Assembly: GCF_030272615.1 (NCBI RefSeq)
Contig: NC_081409.1
Span: 242,121,832 to 242,185,831 of the forward strand
DNA from: Cryptomeria japonica
Taxonomy: Eukaryota > Streptophyta > Pinopsida > Cupressales > Cupressaceae
DNA: 64,000 bases
Direction: 5' to 3'
In this document: in pieces, positions 20,601 to 32,140 of the stretch
Layout of the letters: each line of letters begins with the position of its first letter
How positions within the stretch are numbered: position 1 is the first letter of the stretch
Translations under genes and position numbers: made by a program
Notes under the pieces: generated by a model
Database searches by the model: none
Told to the model about the DNA's origin: nothing
Seen by the model: only the letters and a program-made list of their open reading frames with translations

Positions 20601-22064
20601 TCATTCAGTTCTTCAAGTGATGCCCAAACAACTTTTCTTGGTCATACGCAGATATGCTAGGGCTAGATCTAGAGTTAGTATTATATTACCTGCCATTGTT
20701 ACCAGGAATCAAGCCATACAAATAGAAACTCAAAAAGATCCATCCACATATCACCTTGCTGGTAAAATTAGAACTATAGAAACTACTAGATGTGGGATTT
20801 ATAAGACCTATTGAGTACACATAATGGATATCCAACTTAGTACTAGTGACTAAACCCATTGGGGGCATAAGAATTTGCACGGATTTTAGAGATATGAACA
20901 AAGCTTGTTGTAAGGATGACTTCCCACTCCCCAATATAGATATGATCATTGACTTGACTACTGGGAATGAAATTCTTTCACTTATGGATGGTTTCTCGAG
21001 CTATAACCAAATCAGGATTGCGCCAGAGGACCAACACAAAATAATATTCACCTGTCCATGAGGAACATACTACTAGAACGTCATGGCTTTCGATCTTAAG
21101 AATGCTAGTACAACTTATCAAAGAGCCATGACAAGATTATTGCATGACATGATACATAATATCATGCAGGATTATGTTAATGATCTACATTCCAAATCAA
21201 AAATGAGATAAGGCCACCTAGATGTTCTTGCTAAGATATTTGACAGATTAGAACAATACAATGTCATATTAAACCCAAAGAAGTGTGTGTTTGGTGTCAC
21301 AACCGGAAAACTTCTAGGTTTTATTATATCTAAAAGAGGAATTAAAGTAGATCCAACGAAGGACAAAGCAATCCTTGAAATGTTGCCACCATCAACACTC
21401 AAGAAGTTAAGGGAATTACATGGAAGATTGCAGTCTATAAGGAGGTTCATAGCATAGCTATTAGATAAATTTCACCCATTTTAGTACTTACTCAAGAAAG
21501 GAGTTACCTTTAAATGGACATATCAGTGCCAAGAAGAATTCTAGAAAGATTATCTTTTGACTACACCAGTGTTAGTTCCACCTATTCTAGGTAAGCCTTT
21601 GTTACTATATATATAAACAACTAATTTAGCCTTTGTTACTATATATATAAACAACTAATTCATCTTTAGGAGCCCTTTTGGCATAGCATGACGACCAAGG
21701 AAAAGAAAGAGAAATCTACTATATCAGTAGAACACTTATTGGATATGAGCTTAATTACACTTTCGTAGAAAAGGCTTGTCTAGTAGTGAAATTTGCATCC
21801 TAGAAGCTTAGACACTATATACTGAGTCATAAATTTCAACTCATTGCACACTTTGATCCTCTTAAGTACATTTTGAGAAGAGAAGCACTAGCTAGAAGAT
21901 TGGCCAAGTGGATCATGATTTTGAGTGATTTTTACATAGGATACATGGACAAAAAAGTAATCAAAGGGCAAATTATAGTAGATCAATTCGTGGAAGCTCC
22001 CTTTCAAGACAATCACCCTCTATTAGTAGACTTTTCTGATGAATTTGTGTTCACATTGGCAACA
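20600..22064 (+). pseudogene. T1 reverse transcriptase and first RNase H
   Basis: RT copies the element RNA into DNA. Recognisable blocks: FSWSYADM (20630), GGIRICTDFRDMNKAC and DDFPLPNID (20850-20940), LSLMDGFSSYNQI (20980), FTCP, KNASTTYQRAM (21100), then YVNDLHSKS at 21173-21199 where the family has YVDD, so a catalytic aspartate is lost. LNPKKCVFGVTTGKLLGF and LRELHGRLQSIRRFIA follow. RNase H is badly decayed with shifts and a 34-bp tandem duplication at 21594-21661. At least seven stops. Confidence 0.88.
21594..21661. repeat. 34-bp tandem duplication within T1 RNase H
   Basis: The unit beginning AGCCTTTGTTACTATATAT occurs twice back to back (21594 and 21628), identical by eye. 34 bp is not a multiple of three, so it shifts the frame. 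A local slippage event after the element died. Confidence 0.85.
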
Positions 22065-22499
22065 TCCACCACTTGGAAATTGTATTTCGATGGTTCTTAC
22101 ACAAATCATGGAGTAGGTGTCAGAATTCTTTTCATCACCCCTCAAAGTGATTCAATTTTTAAATCATTCAAAATTAACTTTCCATGTACAAACAATATAT
22201 TTGAATATGAGTCTCTCATTATAGGACATTGTACTACCATACAGTGGAGGATAAAAAAGCTACAAGTTTATGGTGATTCCAAGTTAATCGTCAATCAAGT
22301 CAATGAAAACTATAACACTAAAGATGATAAACCGATGCCTTATAAGAAGATGGTAGAGGATTTCAAGCAACACTTTAGCAACATCACTTTTGAACAGATT
22401 CCAAGGATGCAAAATAAGGTAGTCGATGCAATGGTTACTGTGGGGTCTCTCCTAGACATGCCTAACAATGAAACTCAGTATGCATTCTTAGTAGAATAA
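22065..22499 (+). pseudogene. T1 second (archaeal-type) RNase H domain
   Basis: The open frame 21873-22499 contains WKLYFDGSYTNHGVGV, FPCTNNIFEYESLI, VYGDSKLIVNQV and FEQIPRMQNKVVDAM, the pattern of an RNase HI-type domain lying between the normal RNase H and integrase. A second RNase H here is a known hallmark of the Tat lineage. Visible acidic residues are D (FDGS), E (FEYES), D (GDSK) and D (VVDA), so the catalytic set may be intact even though the neighbours are not. Confidence 0.85.
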
Positions 22500-23820
22500 T
22501 TGGTGGTACCAGCATATGAGATTCCATCATCTGAATATATGTGTGTAACTATGGGTCCTAAATCCCCATGGTATAATGAGATATATGCATACTTACATTA
22601 TCAATATATATCTCCCGCCTTATCAAGAAATCAAAGGAAAACTCTCATTCATCAGGCATCCAGGCATGCCATCATTGCTGACACATTGTAGAGAAAGATC
22701 CTTGATAGAACACTTCTTTGATGTTTAAATTCTGAAGAAGCGCAACTTGCCTTAAAAGAGGTACATGATGGGATTTGTGGTGCACATTCTAATGGTCCTG
22801 CACTAGAAAAGAAACTACTAAGGACTAGATATTAGCGACCTACTGTGGAAAAGTATGCTTACAGATATGTATAAAAATATAGATAATTCCAGGTACATGG
22901 GGATCTGATGCATGCACCTGCTTAGATCTCCAACCTATCACATCACTGTGGCCATTCTCACAGTGGAGGCTAGATCTTGTTTGCAAAGTTAATCCTACTT
23001 CCAATAAACATAAATTCATTCTAATGGCTACTGAATATTTCACCAAGTGGGTTGAGGCAATCCCTCTAAATACACCACTAGTAAGCAGATAGCTAAATTC
23101 ACACTTAACTACATCATTTGTCAGTATGGAGTCCCAATGTGTATAGTAATCAATAATGGACTTCTATTCAAGAATCAAGAAATGTGTGAACTGTGTGATC
23201 AATTCTAGATACAACAAAGGTTTTCAACTCCATACTATCCACAAAGTAATGGATAAGAAGAGGCAACTAACAAAACAATATTGACAATCTTAAACAAAGT
23301 TGTCAATGAAGCATGAGGGGACTGGCATCTCCATTTAAATCCCGCACTTTGGGCTTATAGAATAGGTGTACACACAACCATAGGAGAGACACCTTATTCA
23401 TTGGTCTATGGTTTGGAAGCAATTTTTCCCATTGAAATAGAACTACCTTCTCTAAGAGTTTCCCTAAAACATATCATATCAGAGGAAGACTATCGAGTTG
23501 CAAGACTGCAACAGATAGAAATTCTCGATGAAAAGCAACAGAGAACATTAAATCACTTGCAAGGCTATCAGAATAGATTGAGAAGGAGCTACAATAAAAG
23601 AGTAATGCCAAGGAATTTTTAAGTGGGAGATCTATTCCTCAAGGATAATCAAAGGAACCTAGTAGAGCGTGAAAAGCCAGGAAAATTTGAACCTAACTAC
23701 TTGGGTCCTTTCATAATAACAAGGGTCATTGGAAATGGAGCATATATTTTAGATACCATGGAGGGAGATACAATCCTTGATCTTATGAACATCATGCACC
23801 TTAAACGATACTACATCTAA
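22500..23820 (+). pseudogene. T1 integrase
   Basis: Inserts the DNA copy into the genome. Blocks in order: N-terminal zinc region (VHDGICGAHSNGPALEKKL near 22760, then FQVHGDLMHAP), core D (RLDLVCKVN, 22972), second core position VINNG at 23148 where T3 has TDN, so the aspartate is lost, then PYYPQSNG and EEATNK with the glutamate, WHLHLNPALWAYR, TPYSLVYGLEAIFPIE, and the C-terminal FEPNYLGPFIITRVIGNGAY ending MHLKRYYI at the native stop 23820. Several stops in the first 800 bases; open for 23401-23820 apart from one TAA. Confidence 0.9.
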
Positions 23821-26632
23821 GGGCTAGGTTAGTATAGGTTTTACTTTCTACATTTGCATATTATTTTCTTAAAATTAATGCATTGCATATAGTTTTTTTT
23901 CAAATGAATCACATACACAATTTTAATAGCATATTTTCTTTGCATTATCATATAACTACATCAATATAGCAAGGAGATTGTCTTAGGTAATCACCTATTT
24001 GCACTCAAGAGGAGCAAGGGTCATCTCATTTCTTAGATACTTGTGCATGAAATTTTTGAAAGTCTTAGGTCATTCATCTTGAAATGTCACCCTGTGATTG
24101 AGCTTTATCTATGATTGGGTAGAAGTTTTACTATTGAGACTTGTTACCTGAAATCTATCAATTGATATATCTTACGCATTAATCATTTTCTCTAAGTCAT
24201 TATAAATACCTAGTTGATCATATGGCTAGTGAAAATGCAAAATTCTACTTCAACGTCGCTATAATTGTCATACCCACGTAGGTTTCATTACTTATAAACC
24301 AATGCAAGAATGTAAAAGAAAAAGAGCTATGCCTGATTACATATCAAAATATCAAGGAAAAGAAGCAAGAAAGAATACAAGAACCATCATGCAAAAAAAA
24401 AGTGCATTAAAAACTTGGCTATGGGAACCTCTGAGTAACTCCATCGGGGCTATGGACGCCTATTGGCAATGGAGCAATATTCAAGAGATTACATTGAATA
24501 ACCTTGTCAGGTCTATAGACATCTGACTAGCAGTGAGGCTCTATCCAGGATTCTTTTGAAGTCAGAATAACTTACATAGCTAGTCATATAGTATTCTAAG
24601 GGTCTTCAATTGTTACAAGGGTCAAAATAAATTTCAAATGCACACATAGGGGAAAAAGAAGATCAAAAGTCTCAAGAATCGGTGGGGAATTTTTTTGTGT
24701 CTCCATTTATAAATCCTAGTTATTTAATGTGTTAATTTGGATGGTCCAAGGTCTTTTGAGAATGGATGGAACTCCTATCTCCGAAATGTTCTATAGCTTT
24801 AATTCAATTAGTGCATTACAGAATGATAAGCGCAGACAATCATCCTTGTTTAAATAGGAGGTGCATTTTCATCTTGCATATTGCGTTAGCATAGTTTCAT
24901 ATCAAAAATTTCATTGTCTCCATGTGCATTCCCTAGATCATCATATCATAGAAAGTCTGCATAAGTTGGGGCATAACTGAAAAAAAATCCATAAAAATTG
25001 AAAAAAGTGGTGAAAAAATCCATAAAAATTGGAAAGTCCTAAAAATTACCAAAAACATTCAAATGATCCTGAAAAAATACCAAAAACATTGAAAAACACA
25101 AAATCAAACAAAACATTCATATATGACCTTGAAAAAATAGAAAAACATCGAAAAAGCTCTTCGAAAAGAACTAAAAATTGAAAAAACATTGAAAAAAAAA
25201 TTGCAATTAAATATCTCACAAGAATCAAACGCCCTTGCAGATATCCAACAAACACTTCGCATGATGTTTGCAAAAGGATAAAACTATCTAACAAATAATC
25301 TACAATCAACTGATCAAGTTGTCTTATCAATCATATCAACTATCTATATCAAGTGATCATTATCTTGTCTTAAATAGAGAAGGATACGCTCGAAATCAGA
25401 CAAGTCGGTCTTAAACGGGGTCCACATTTTCTGAGATCAAATATTATCAACCATCACATCAATAAATCAAGAATGAAGTCACATATTAGTATGGTTGTTG
25501 GATTTTGTCCTAATTATTCTCTATCTTTCATCATTTGGCAACATATCACATTCCTATGCTACTCAAGGATGTCCACAAGTGACTAGAGGAGTCGTGATGG
25601 GCATGATCTTTTTCTTTATTTATTGTTTGTGGTGTGAACCAATGAATTTATGGGGAAATGGTGCCTTGGGTGTCTGTGTTGGTATGTTCATGTTCAACAA
25701 ATATTTTATGCAAAATATCAGGGATAGTTATGCTTGTGACTGTCGCACATACCTCGACCCTTGGTGCTATTCCTAGAATGGAGGGGTTCACTCCTTGTCT
25801 GCTACATGTTTGTTTCTTAAATGAAATATCTTTACATCTTGGTTCCATATACTCTAATGTACAAATCTCCATTGTTACATAATAAGGCTCAATAATGAAT
25901 ATATATTGCACTATGAATAAAGGCACAAGTTCATGTATCAATCATGATCAATCATCTCATTTGCTCATTTTTAATTTTGTTGATTATTTATCCTTGTCAT
26001 TCTCTCATCAAGTTTCCCTTTTTTGAATCATTTTCTATAATTTTCATCTAAGATAATCTTTCATCAATTTTCTCTCTTTTATTTTACTAACATTTCTCCA
26101 AATTTAATTGGGTCAAGTGGTAAAACAATATTCTAGCATATTTCAAAAAAGATTCATTAATTCATTTAGTTTCATTCATTGATTAATTTAGTTGCATTCA
26201 TATAATGGAATATACATATTAAATCACATAGTTGCATTCATCCACATAGATTAATTATCATATAGTTCATTTTAAATCACATAGTTGCATTCATCATTAA
26301 GATTCATTATTGTGATAGTTCATTTAATTTGCATTGTCTTATAGCATACATTTAGAATTAAATTTTAAGTGTGCATCATAATATCATACATCATGCATCA
26401 TACATAAACAAAAACATACAAAATCATACATCATAAATCATACATCATGCATCATGGAAAGCACATAGAATCACACATCACATAAATAGTACACATGCAT
26501 ATAGACCGCTACCAAAACTACATATCATATAAATAGCTCAAAAATGGTAATGTGTCAGAATACAATCATATGAAATGCCCTAAGGCTCAAGTAATATAAT
26601 AGATAAGTATCAACCAATGTTGCCTCTATCAG
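23821..26632 (+). other. T1 3' non-coding region
   Basis: No gene is supported. 24960-25200 holds many AAAAACATTGAAAAA-like repeats; T3 has the same kind of tract at 50700-50840. 25545-25600 (TATGCTACTCAAGGATGTCC, then ACAAGTGACTAGAG) is conserved in T3 near 51030-51065. 26100-26600 is rich in CATTCAT, CATAGTTGCATTCA and CATACATCAT repeats, ending just before the 3' end of the antisense gene. Confidence 0.55.
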
Positions 26633-29007
26633 CTAGTGGACAAGAGCCTTCCTACTAGATCTTGCCCCAAGATATCCTAATGGTGCTCGAGGTGGACCCA
26701 TAACGCTTGCACTACTAGTCCCCTGAGTGGTAGATCTGCTAGACCTCCTACCAGACATATAGGCACTATAAATATGACATTGATGTCCCTCAGGAACAAC
26801 TCTCTCATACTCACGATGCCAATAAATACACACCTAAGCTATCTAAACGATCTGATCCTCACATGACCCAGTGCCTGGAGAAAGGTATTGATCATGGGCA
26901 TCTTGAACTAATCTATCCCTCTCTATAGTGCTATCTGGCTCACTCCAAAGATGATACCTCTCCGCAACCAGTCCATCTCTCATAATAGCCATAGTCGCAT
27001 ACTCTATGCGAAAAAGAGCCTCATCATACTGCCTTTGTTGTCTCTCTCTAGCTAGAGCATACTCTAGGCTCTATATCTTAGCCTTCATAAGTTGTGGATC
27101 ACCATCATTGCTCTCTTGTCCTCTATCCTGAAAACCTGCCTTTGTAGTAGGTACATCCTCAAGCTCTAGCATGTCAGAGTCACCAAAACTATCTCCCCCA
27201 TCAATTATAGATGATCCTGAAGTAGAATCATCATCATCATCCCTATTACTACTAGACTCGGTCTCTCCACCGATGTCTACATCCTCTCTCTCATCATCTC
27301 CCTCTCCACCTCTACCATCCCTTTTGTCCCCGCTATCACCTCCATCATCTCCCTCCTCCTTAGCATCTCCCCTCCGCCGTCTCCAATTTCACATTGGCTA
27401 AGGTGTAATAGGAACTATTGAATTAGTCAATGGAACAGATATGTGCCTCAGCCACCATGCATCATATTGAGGTGTAGTGCTTGGATCTACCACCCCAACT
27501 CCCCATCCCCACTGAGCTGCATCAAGAGAAACAAACTCATGAGTGGCCACATGAGGTTGTATATATGTACCCCAATCTAAGACCTCTCATGCAACTTGAG
27601 AAAAATAAGTTGTCACATCAAGGACACCCTATACCTCTTTGAACTATTTGAGTACCCACCCTTTGAGGTTTAGCTCAATAATCCTCTATGTATCAATAGT
27701 GCAACCAATAAGATACCTCTACTATTTGAAGAATGGCAAGCGTTGTGCATCATTCGCCCAACCGGGGCAATCCAAATAGGACCTCCAAATGAAATGTTGT
27801 AATATATCTATCTGATGCCTCCAGTATAAAGTGTTACTTGAACCCCTATTCCTAATCCTTGGAGCATATATGTATGCATATGACTCCTCTGCCTATAGTG
27901 CAATATGTACAACTAACCGAAAGATAGCAATGTGCTCCCAAGCCTAGACTTGGAGTAAAGTGACACCATAACCGATAGATTTGTATGTCAAGTAAATAAT
28001 ACCATGCATTTGATAGTACAACATGGCGAGCAAGAAAGGACCCCATGCATAAATCCATGTCTTGACAATCATCTCGTAGATCATCCTACCCCATCCAATA
28101 GGGAATCCATGACATCTCCTATCAGAAATTTATAGCCCTCTGATAGTACTGCATAATACTATTGTCAAGTCATCATAAAAGTCCTCTAGCTAACCCCATG
28201 CAATCTCATATCGTCTGCTCAATGGAATATCCTCCTCCTCATAGTCAAAGAGTTGACAAAGTCCTATAATACCAACTTTGTGATCATATACTACTCACTT
28301 TCCATGAATCAAAATATGTAGAATATGCCAGACATCCTCTAAAGTGATCGATGCCTCACTAGTGGGAAGATGAACTGAACATGTCTCTGAGTGCCACCAG
28401 TTGACCAAAGAAATGATCAAGGCCCTATTGGTCATAATCTCAGGTAGATGTAGAGCATGATACAACTTAAGATGTCTGATAAGGGCAATATCCTCAACAA
28501 GTAACTCACCCCGAAGATCAAGACCACTAGGCATTGTCTGCCTACAACCAAGCATGCAGAGTATCTCCTGCACGAAAAAAATGTAAAAATATCAGATATT
28601 GTACTCGCACAACAAAATATCATATCATGCATATTAAAAAATCAACTATGCCAATGAATGCGAGATAAGTAAAACTTATGCGATGCATTTAAGGCTTATA
28701 CGACACATCTATCACTAATGCAAAAAAAGTTAGTCGTTTGCGCAACATTTATAACCAATGTGACAAGCTTATACGCATGTGAGACATTAAACACTATTGC
28801 ACAACATTTATCATGTATGCAACATAATTGAAAAACGAATGTGAAACACTTAAAATTTTGAGCTCTAAGAAAAATTAGAAAAATTAGACAAAATTAAGTA
28901 AAAATGAGCAAAAAATTTTGAACACTTACCATGCCTCTGGTGCCAGGTGATCTTTGGTATGAACACACTTGCTCAGACAAGTGTTGTCGTGCTCTGTAGC
29001 TAGCCAT
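26633..29007 (-). pseudogene. T1 antisense PMD-domain gene with one intron
   Basis: Exon 1 is 29007-28930 (26 codons, MASYRARQHL to TRGM), open, ending at a consensus GTAAGT donor. The intron is 28929-28568, with a pyrimidine-rich tract and GTGCAG acceptor. Exon 2 starts with GAG at 28567 in phase 0 and is open to 28295: HLPEIMTNRALIISL, WHSETCSVHLPTSEASITLE, DVWHILHILI. Further PMD segments (CHGFPIGWGRMI; a degraded LLQxWAWEHI) follow with stops and at least one shift. The tail is acidic (an aspartate run near 27220), then a charged helical part, then basic serine-rich residues to the stop at 26633. T3 instead has a glycine-rich tail. PMD function is not established. Confidence 0.8.
28659..28845 (-). 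repeat. 20-bp periodic array in the T1 antisense-gene intron
   Basis: On the plus strand a TGCG-like core recurs at 28659, 28679, 28699, 28719, 28739, 28759, 28778, 28798, 28818 and 28840, almost exactly every 20 bases. Cores include TGCGAG, TGCGATGC, TACGACAC, TTTGCGCAACATT and TTGCACAACATTT. The sequence differs from T2 and T3, but position (same intron) and period are the same. Confidence 0.8.
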
Positions 29008-29274
29008 AATGCTTAAATACTCGCAAGAAAGCTTCGAACTCATAAAGGAATATGTGAACTCAAAAGAAAGCAAATGAGCAATTGAAGAGGTCAAATTTCT
29101 ATTTATAGCTCAAAATTGGGGTTTTTCTCTCTCTGACAACTGTGGTTCCCTTGAATTTCAACGCACTTGTAGGTCAGTCAAATGGACTCGAAATCGTGTG
29201 AAACAGAAAACTATTACTCACTAGCATGGTATCATTAAATTGGTCTTAGTTCCATTAATTTTTCAACCAATTTC

Positions 29275-29382
29275 TCGAGGGGGCATATGTACACCCTAAG
29301 CATTGTTGGGGCATACTGGGGCAAAGGATTTTTGTTTTCTTTGAAACAACGTCGTTTCGACATTGTCTCAAAGACGGAAAAA
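29275..29382 (+). promoter_or_regulatory. T1 13-mer, stem-loop and polypurine tract
   Basis: TCGAGGGGGCATA at 29275-29287, a stem-loop at 29339-29373 with arms CTTTGAAACAACG and CATTGTCTCAAAG, then AAAGACGGAAAAA abutting the 3' LTR at 29383. The same three parts lie in the same order in T2 and T3. The purine tract is weaker than AAAGAGGGGCAAA of the other two. Confidence 0.78.
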
Positions 29383-30290
29383 TGTAGACACCTAAAAATG
29401 TCTCATTGATCATGTATCAATTATTCGTCTTAATTAGTTAAATAATTATTTAATTATTTAATTAAGCTAATTATTCATTCTTCTTAATTAATCTTATTCC
29501 TCTAAATTCATGTTTCTTCATTTTACTAATTATCCCAATTTCTATCATCATTCAAATCATTTAACCTTTTCTAATATTAATTAATTAATTATTATTTAAT
29601 TAATTATGATTTAATCCTTTAATTAAGTAATCTTTATTATTTGATTAAATTCAATTTCTAAATAACTAAATAGTTTCTTTAAATTATTTAATTAGCTAAT
29701 TTATTCCTCTAATTCAAATTCAAATTCCAATCTCATCTAATCTCATTTACATGTGCATTTCAATTTCATGATTTTGAAAATCAAATTCAAGGTCATGCAA
29801 AAATCAAATTAAATATCTAAATCAAGTTTCCATAAATTCAAAGGTCAAATTGAATTTAAAATAAATTCAATATTTAATTCACATGCAAAGATTAAATTGA
29901 AAATCTAAATCAAGTTTAAAAGCATGCAAAAAAGAAATTAAATTTCAAAATAAATATCCTACAACAAATGCTAAATTAATAATTAATTGATCAATTCAAT
30001 TAATGGATTAATTACATCATTTTCTTTAATTTCCCTCCAATCATTCTTTTTCTATCTTCCAACTAGCTTTTTCTCAATTAGTTAACTCATTTATCTATTC
30101 AATCTATTCATTTATCAATTCAATTAATTGAGTTCCCCCTCTCAATCAACAATTCAACTATCAATCGACTTTTTAGCTCACTTCAGTTCCACCCGAAAAT
30201 CTATAAATTCAGCTTCAATTCTACATTTTCAAAATCAAAAACTTCAAATCTTTGTGTCATCTTTATGCAGGTTAGTAGCACAACATCTGA
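29383..30290 (+). repeat. T1 3' LTR (right end uncertain)
   Basis: Starts TGTAGACACCTAAAA right after the purine tract. U3 is made of TTAATTAA and ATTATTTAATT repeats. TCTATAAATT near 30200 is a possible TATA box. I could not find a partner LTR or target duplication, so the right end is a guess from where LTR-like composition stops. Confidence 0.65.
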
Positions 30291-30989
30291 GAGTCAACAC
30301 TACTCAAGGAAGAGAAGGACAATGGAAGCAATGTGCATCTATGCAATAGGGAGTTTTGATTGATTATTTAACATCCTTATTATCTTGCATGCATACTTTC
30401 ATTGATTTATCTAGAATTTGTTAATTAGAATAGGGATTCATGATTTCCTTATTATTTTTAGTTAAGCAATGATGAATTTTATTGATAAACACTATGGATG
30501 GAGGATAAAGAATGAGATAGTGATACCCCCTTGAGAGGGTGCACGGGAGATAGAGAACCGAATGACCACTCAAAAGAAATAGTGCCCCAACAAGCATGAA
30601 GAAAGGCAACAAAAAATACAACCTACAGGGGAAGATGATATTGAAAAAGGAATATACGGGAAGAAATGGCAAGGAAAATGGTCCCAAAAGGATTGAAACG
30701 GTGAAAAATAGGGCTTTTAGAGGCACTATATTAGCAAATTTGAATACTTACTAATCACTTTGACTGTGCACGAGAGAAATAGGAGGGAAACTGAGAGTCC
30801 TCTGATTCCTTTGTGTATTCTAGAGTGTTGAGACCTGTGGATGAAATGGCGGCTAGGCAGGCACCTTTGCATCGAGTGAATGTCGTTGTGAGCATCAGGT
30901 GACACCAACGACTAGATTTCTAGCGAGTCTTAAAAAACCTTAGCTTTGCACTTGATTTTTTGTATTTATGAGCTCAAGAAGTAGGAACA

Positions 30990-31330
30990 AGTACATTCCC
31001 ATAGGTTTGTTTCTCATGGGAATGTGCATTGAAGCAATGGAAACACATTCCCATCGTGCATGCAATGGAACGGGAATGGGCAGGGTAGCACGAGGATTAG
31101 GGGGTTTGGGAATGCATTCCCATGACATAAGGGGTGCGTATGAGGATAACGAGAGTGTCCCACAATCGAGACACTAGCGAGATCACATCCTCGCAGACAA
31201 GGAATAGGTAAAAGGCTAGCAAGGTTTGAGATCATGTTCTCACCTTCGTGAGAGCACGAGGTTGGCAGTGACAACGCATTCCCGCAGTTTAAAAACTAGT
31301 GGGATTGCATTCTCATGGACTAAAAAAGGG
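30990..31330 (+). repeat. Palindrome array in the T4 intron
   Basis: Inverted repeats with different stems follow one another: CATTCCCAT...ATGGGAATG (30994-31024), CATTCCC...GGGAATG (31046-31078), GGGAATGCATTCCC (about 31108-31121), GCGAG...CTCGC (about 31178-31195), TCTCACcttcGTGAGA (about 31239-31254), GCATTCCC...GGGATTGC (about 31277-31309). Stems differ but pair, as in the T2 hairpin array. Confidence 0.7.
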
Positions 31331-32135
31331 GGATATGGTGAGAATGCCAAAAATAGAGAAAAAAAGAAGGGGAAAAGGGGCCAATAAGAAAAAGAATATG
31401 GAGGCTATAAAGTTTGACATGTTGATTTGCTTGGGTGTAATGGAGCCTGGACATCTTAGTGAGTCAGGAGTCACGAGAGATGATCGGTGGTGCTCTGAGT
31501 TGCAGATCAGTTCAAGGCTATGGAGTGGGCGATGATTGAAGCAATAGGACTAGGACAACTAGCACAGATGCCTGACATTAGATCACACATGGTGATATTG
31601 ACAACACTGGTAGAGAGATGGAGGAGTGACATTGCCACATTCCACCTACCTATAGGGGAGATTATCATGATGGGCAAGGATGTATATCAGATCCTTAGAC
31701 TACCTATCAAGGGAATGTGTGTCATCATTGAGAGGGCACCTCCAGATGATACCATTTAGAGGTTGGTGGGAATTGGTGTGGAGTTACACCATGAACAATT
31801 GTCTTTGGAGCAGGCATTGAGGTAGGCGCCGCTTGACATACAGATTTTTTTCTTTGTATGTGTACTGGTCAGTGGCTTCATTTTTCTAGACAAATGTGGT
31901 AGATCAATGGTTTTGGGGATGATGCAGGTTGTGATCAGTACAATCGATGCAATTTGACCCATGGCTTTGGAACCTTAGTTTTGGCAAGTTATACAGGGAG
32001 CTACATGACATATGTTATCACCACGATTGAAGTTTTGGGTATTGACACTGCTACAGGCTTGGGCTTGGGAGCATATAGCAGTTACTCGACTAGAAGGGAG
32101 GTCAAATAGGCTAGCATATTAGCCCATTGTATATA

Positions 32136-32140
32136 GCTAT
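32136..32140. repeat. Target-site duplication GCTAT of T3 (left copy)
   Basis: GCTAT precedes TGTAGTCACA here and follows the other LTR end (GAGCATCA) at 57165-57169. Perfect 5-bp match, proving the two LTRs 23.6 kb apart belong to one element. Confidence 0.93.

Larger units (their letters stand above)
4390..30300 (+). mobile_element. T1: old Tat-like Ty3/Gypsy retrotransposon, interrupted by T2
   Basis: The order is gag, protease, linker with a G-patch-like segment, RT, RNase H, a second RNase H, integrase, a long 3' region with an antisense gene, polypurine tract and 3' LTR. Two RNases H, and extra genes between integrase and 3' LTR, are known traits of the Tat lineage. No 5' LTR matching the 3' LTR was found upstream, so the left limit is only where recognisable internal sequence begins. 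The right limit is also approximate. T2 splits it between 6120 and 17480. Catalytic residues are lost in RT (YVND) and integrase (INNG), and stops and frameshifts are frequent, so it is the oldest well-preserved layer here. Confidence 0.85.
30521..32140 (+). pseudogene. T4: remnant of an antisense PMD-domain gene of another Tat-like element
   Basis: ACCCCCTTGAGAGGG near 30524 resembles the reverse complement of the 13-mer of the other elements. A candidate exon 1 starts at 30846 (MAARQAPLHRV) and, through a TGA, reads HQRLDF, matching the FQRP motif of T2 and T3 exon 1; no clean donor is seen. A palindrome-rich interval follows. Exon 2 similarity runs from about 31410: LAQMPDIRSHMVILTTLVER, FHLPIGEI, DVYQILRLPIKG, then a degraded stretch and LLQAWAWEHIAVTRLE near 32060. 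It breaks at 32140 where T3 is inserted and resumes at 57170. The rest of its parent element is not visible. Confidence 0.7.

Noticed and set aside
21597-21661. TATATATATAAAC stretches read as promoters
   Set aside because: They are the two halves of a 34-bp tandem duplication inside decayed RNase H sequence, not in a promoter context.
27171-27401. Serine/proline-rich 76-codon plus-strand frame
   Set aside because: Shadow of the acidic tail of the T1 antisense gene on the other strand.
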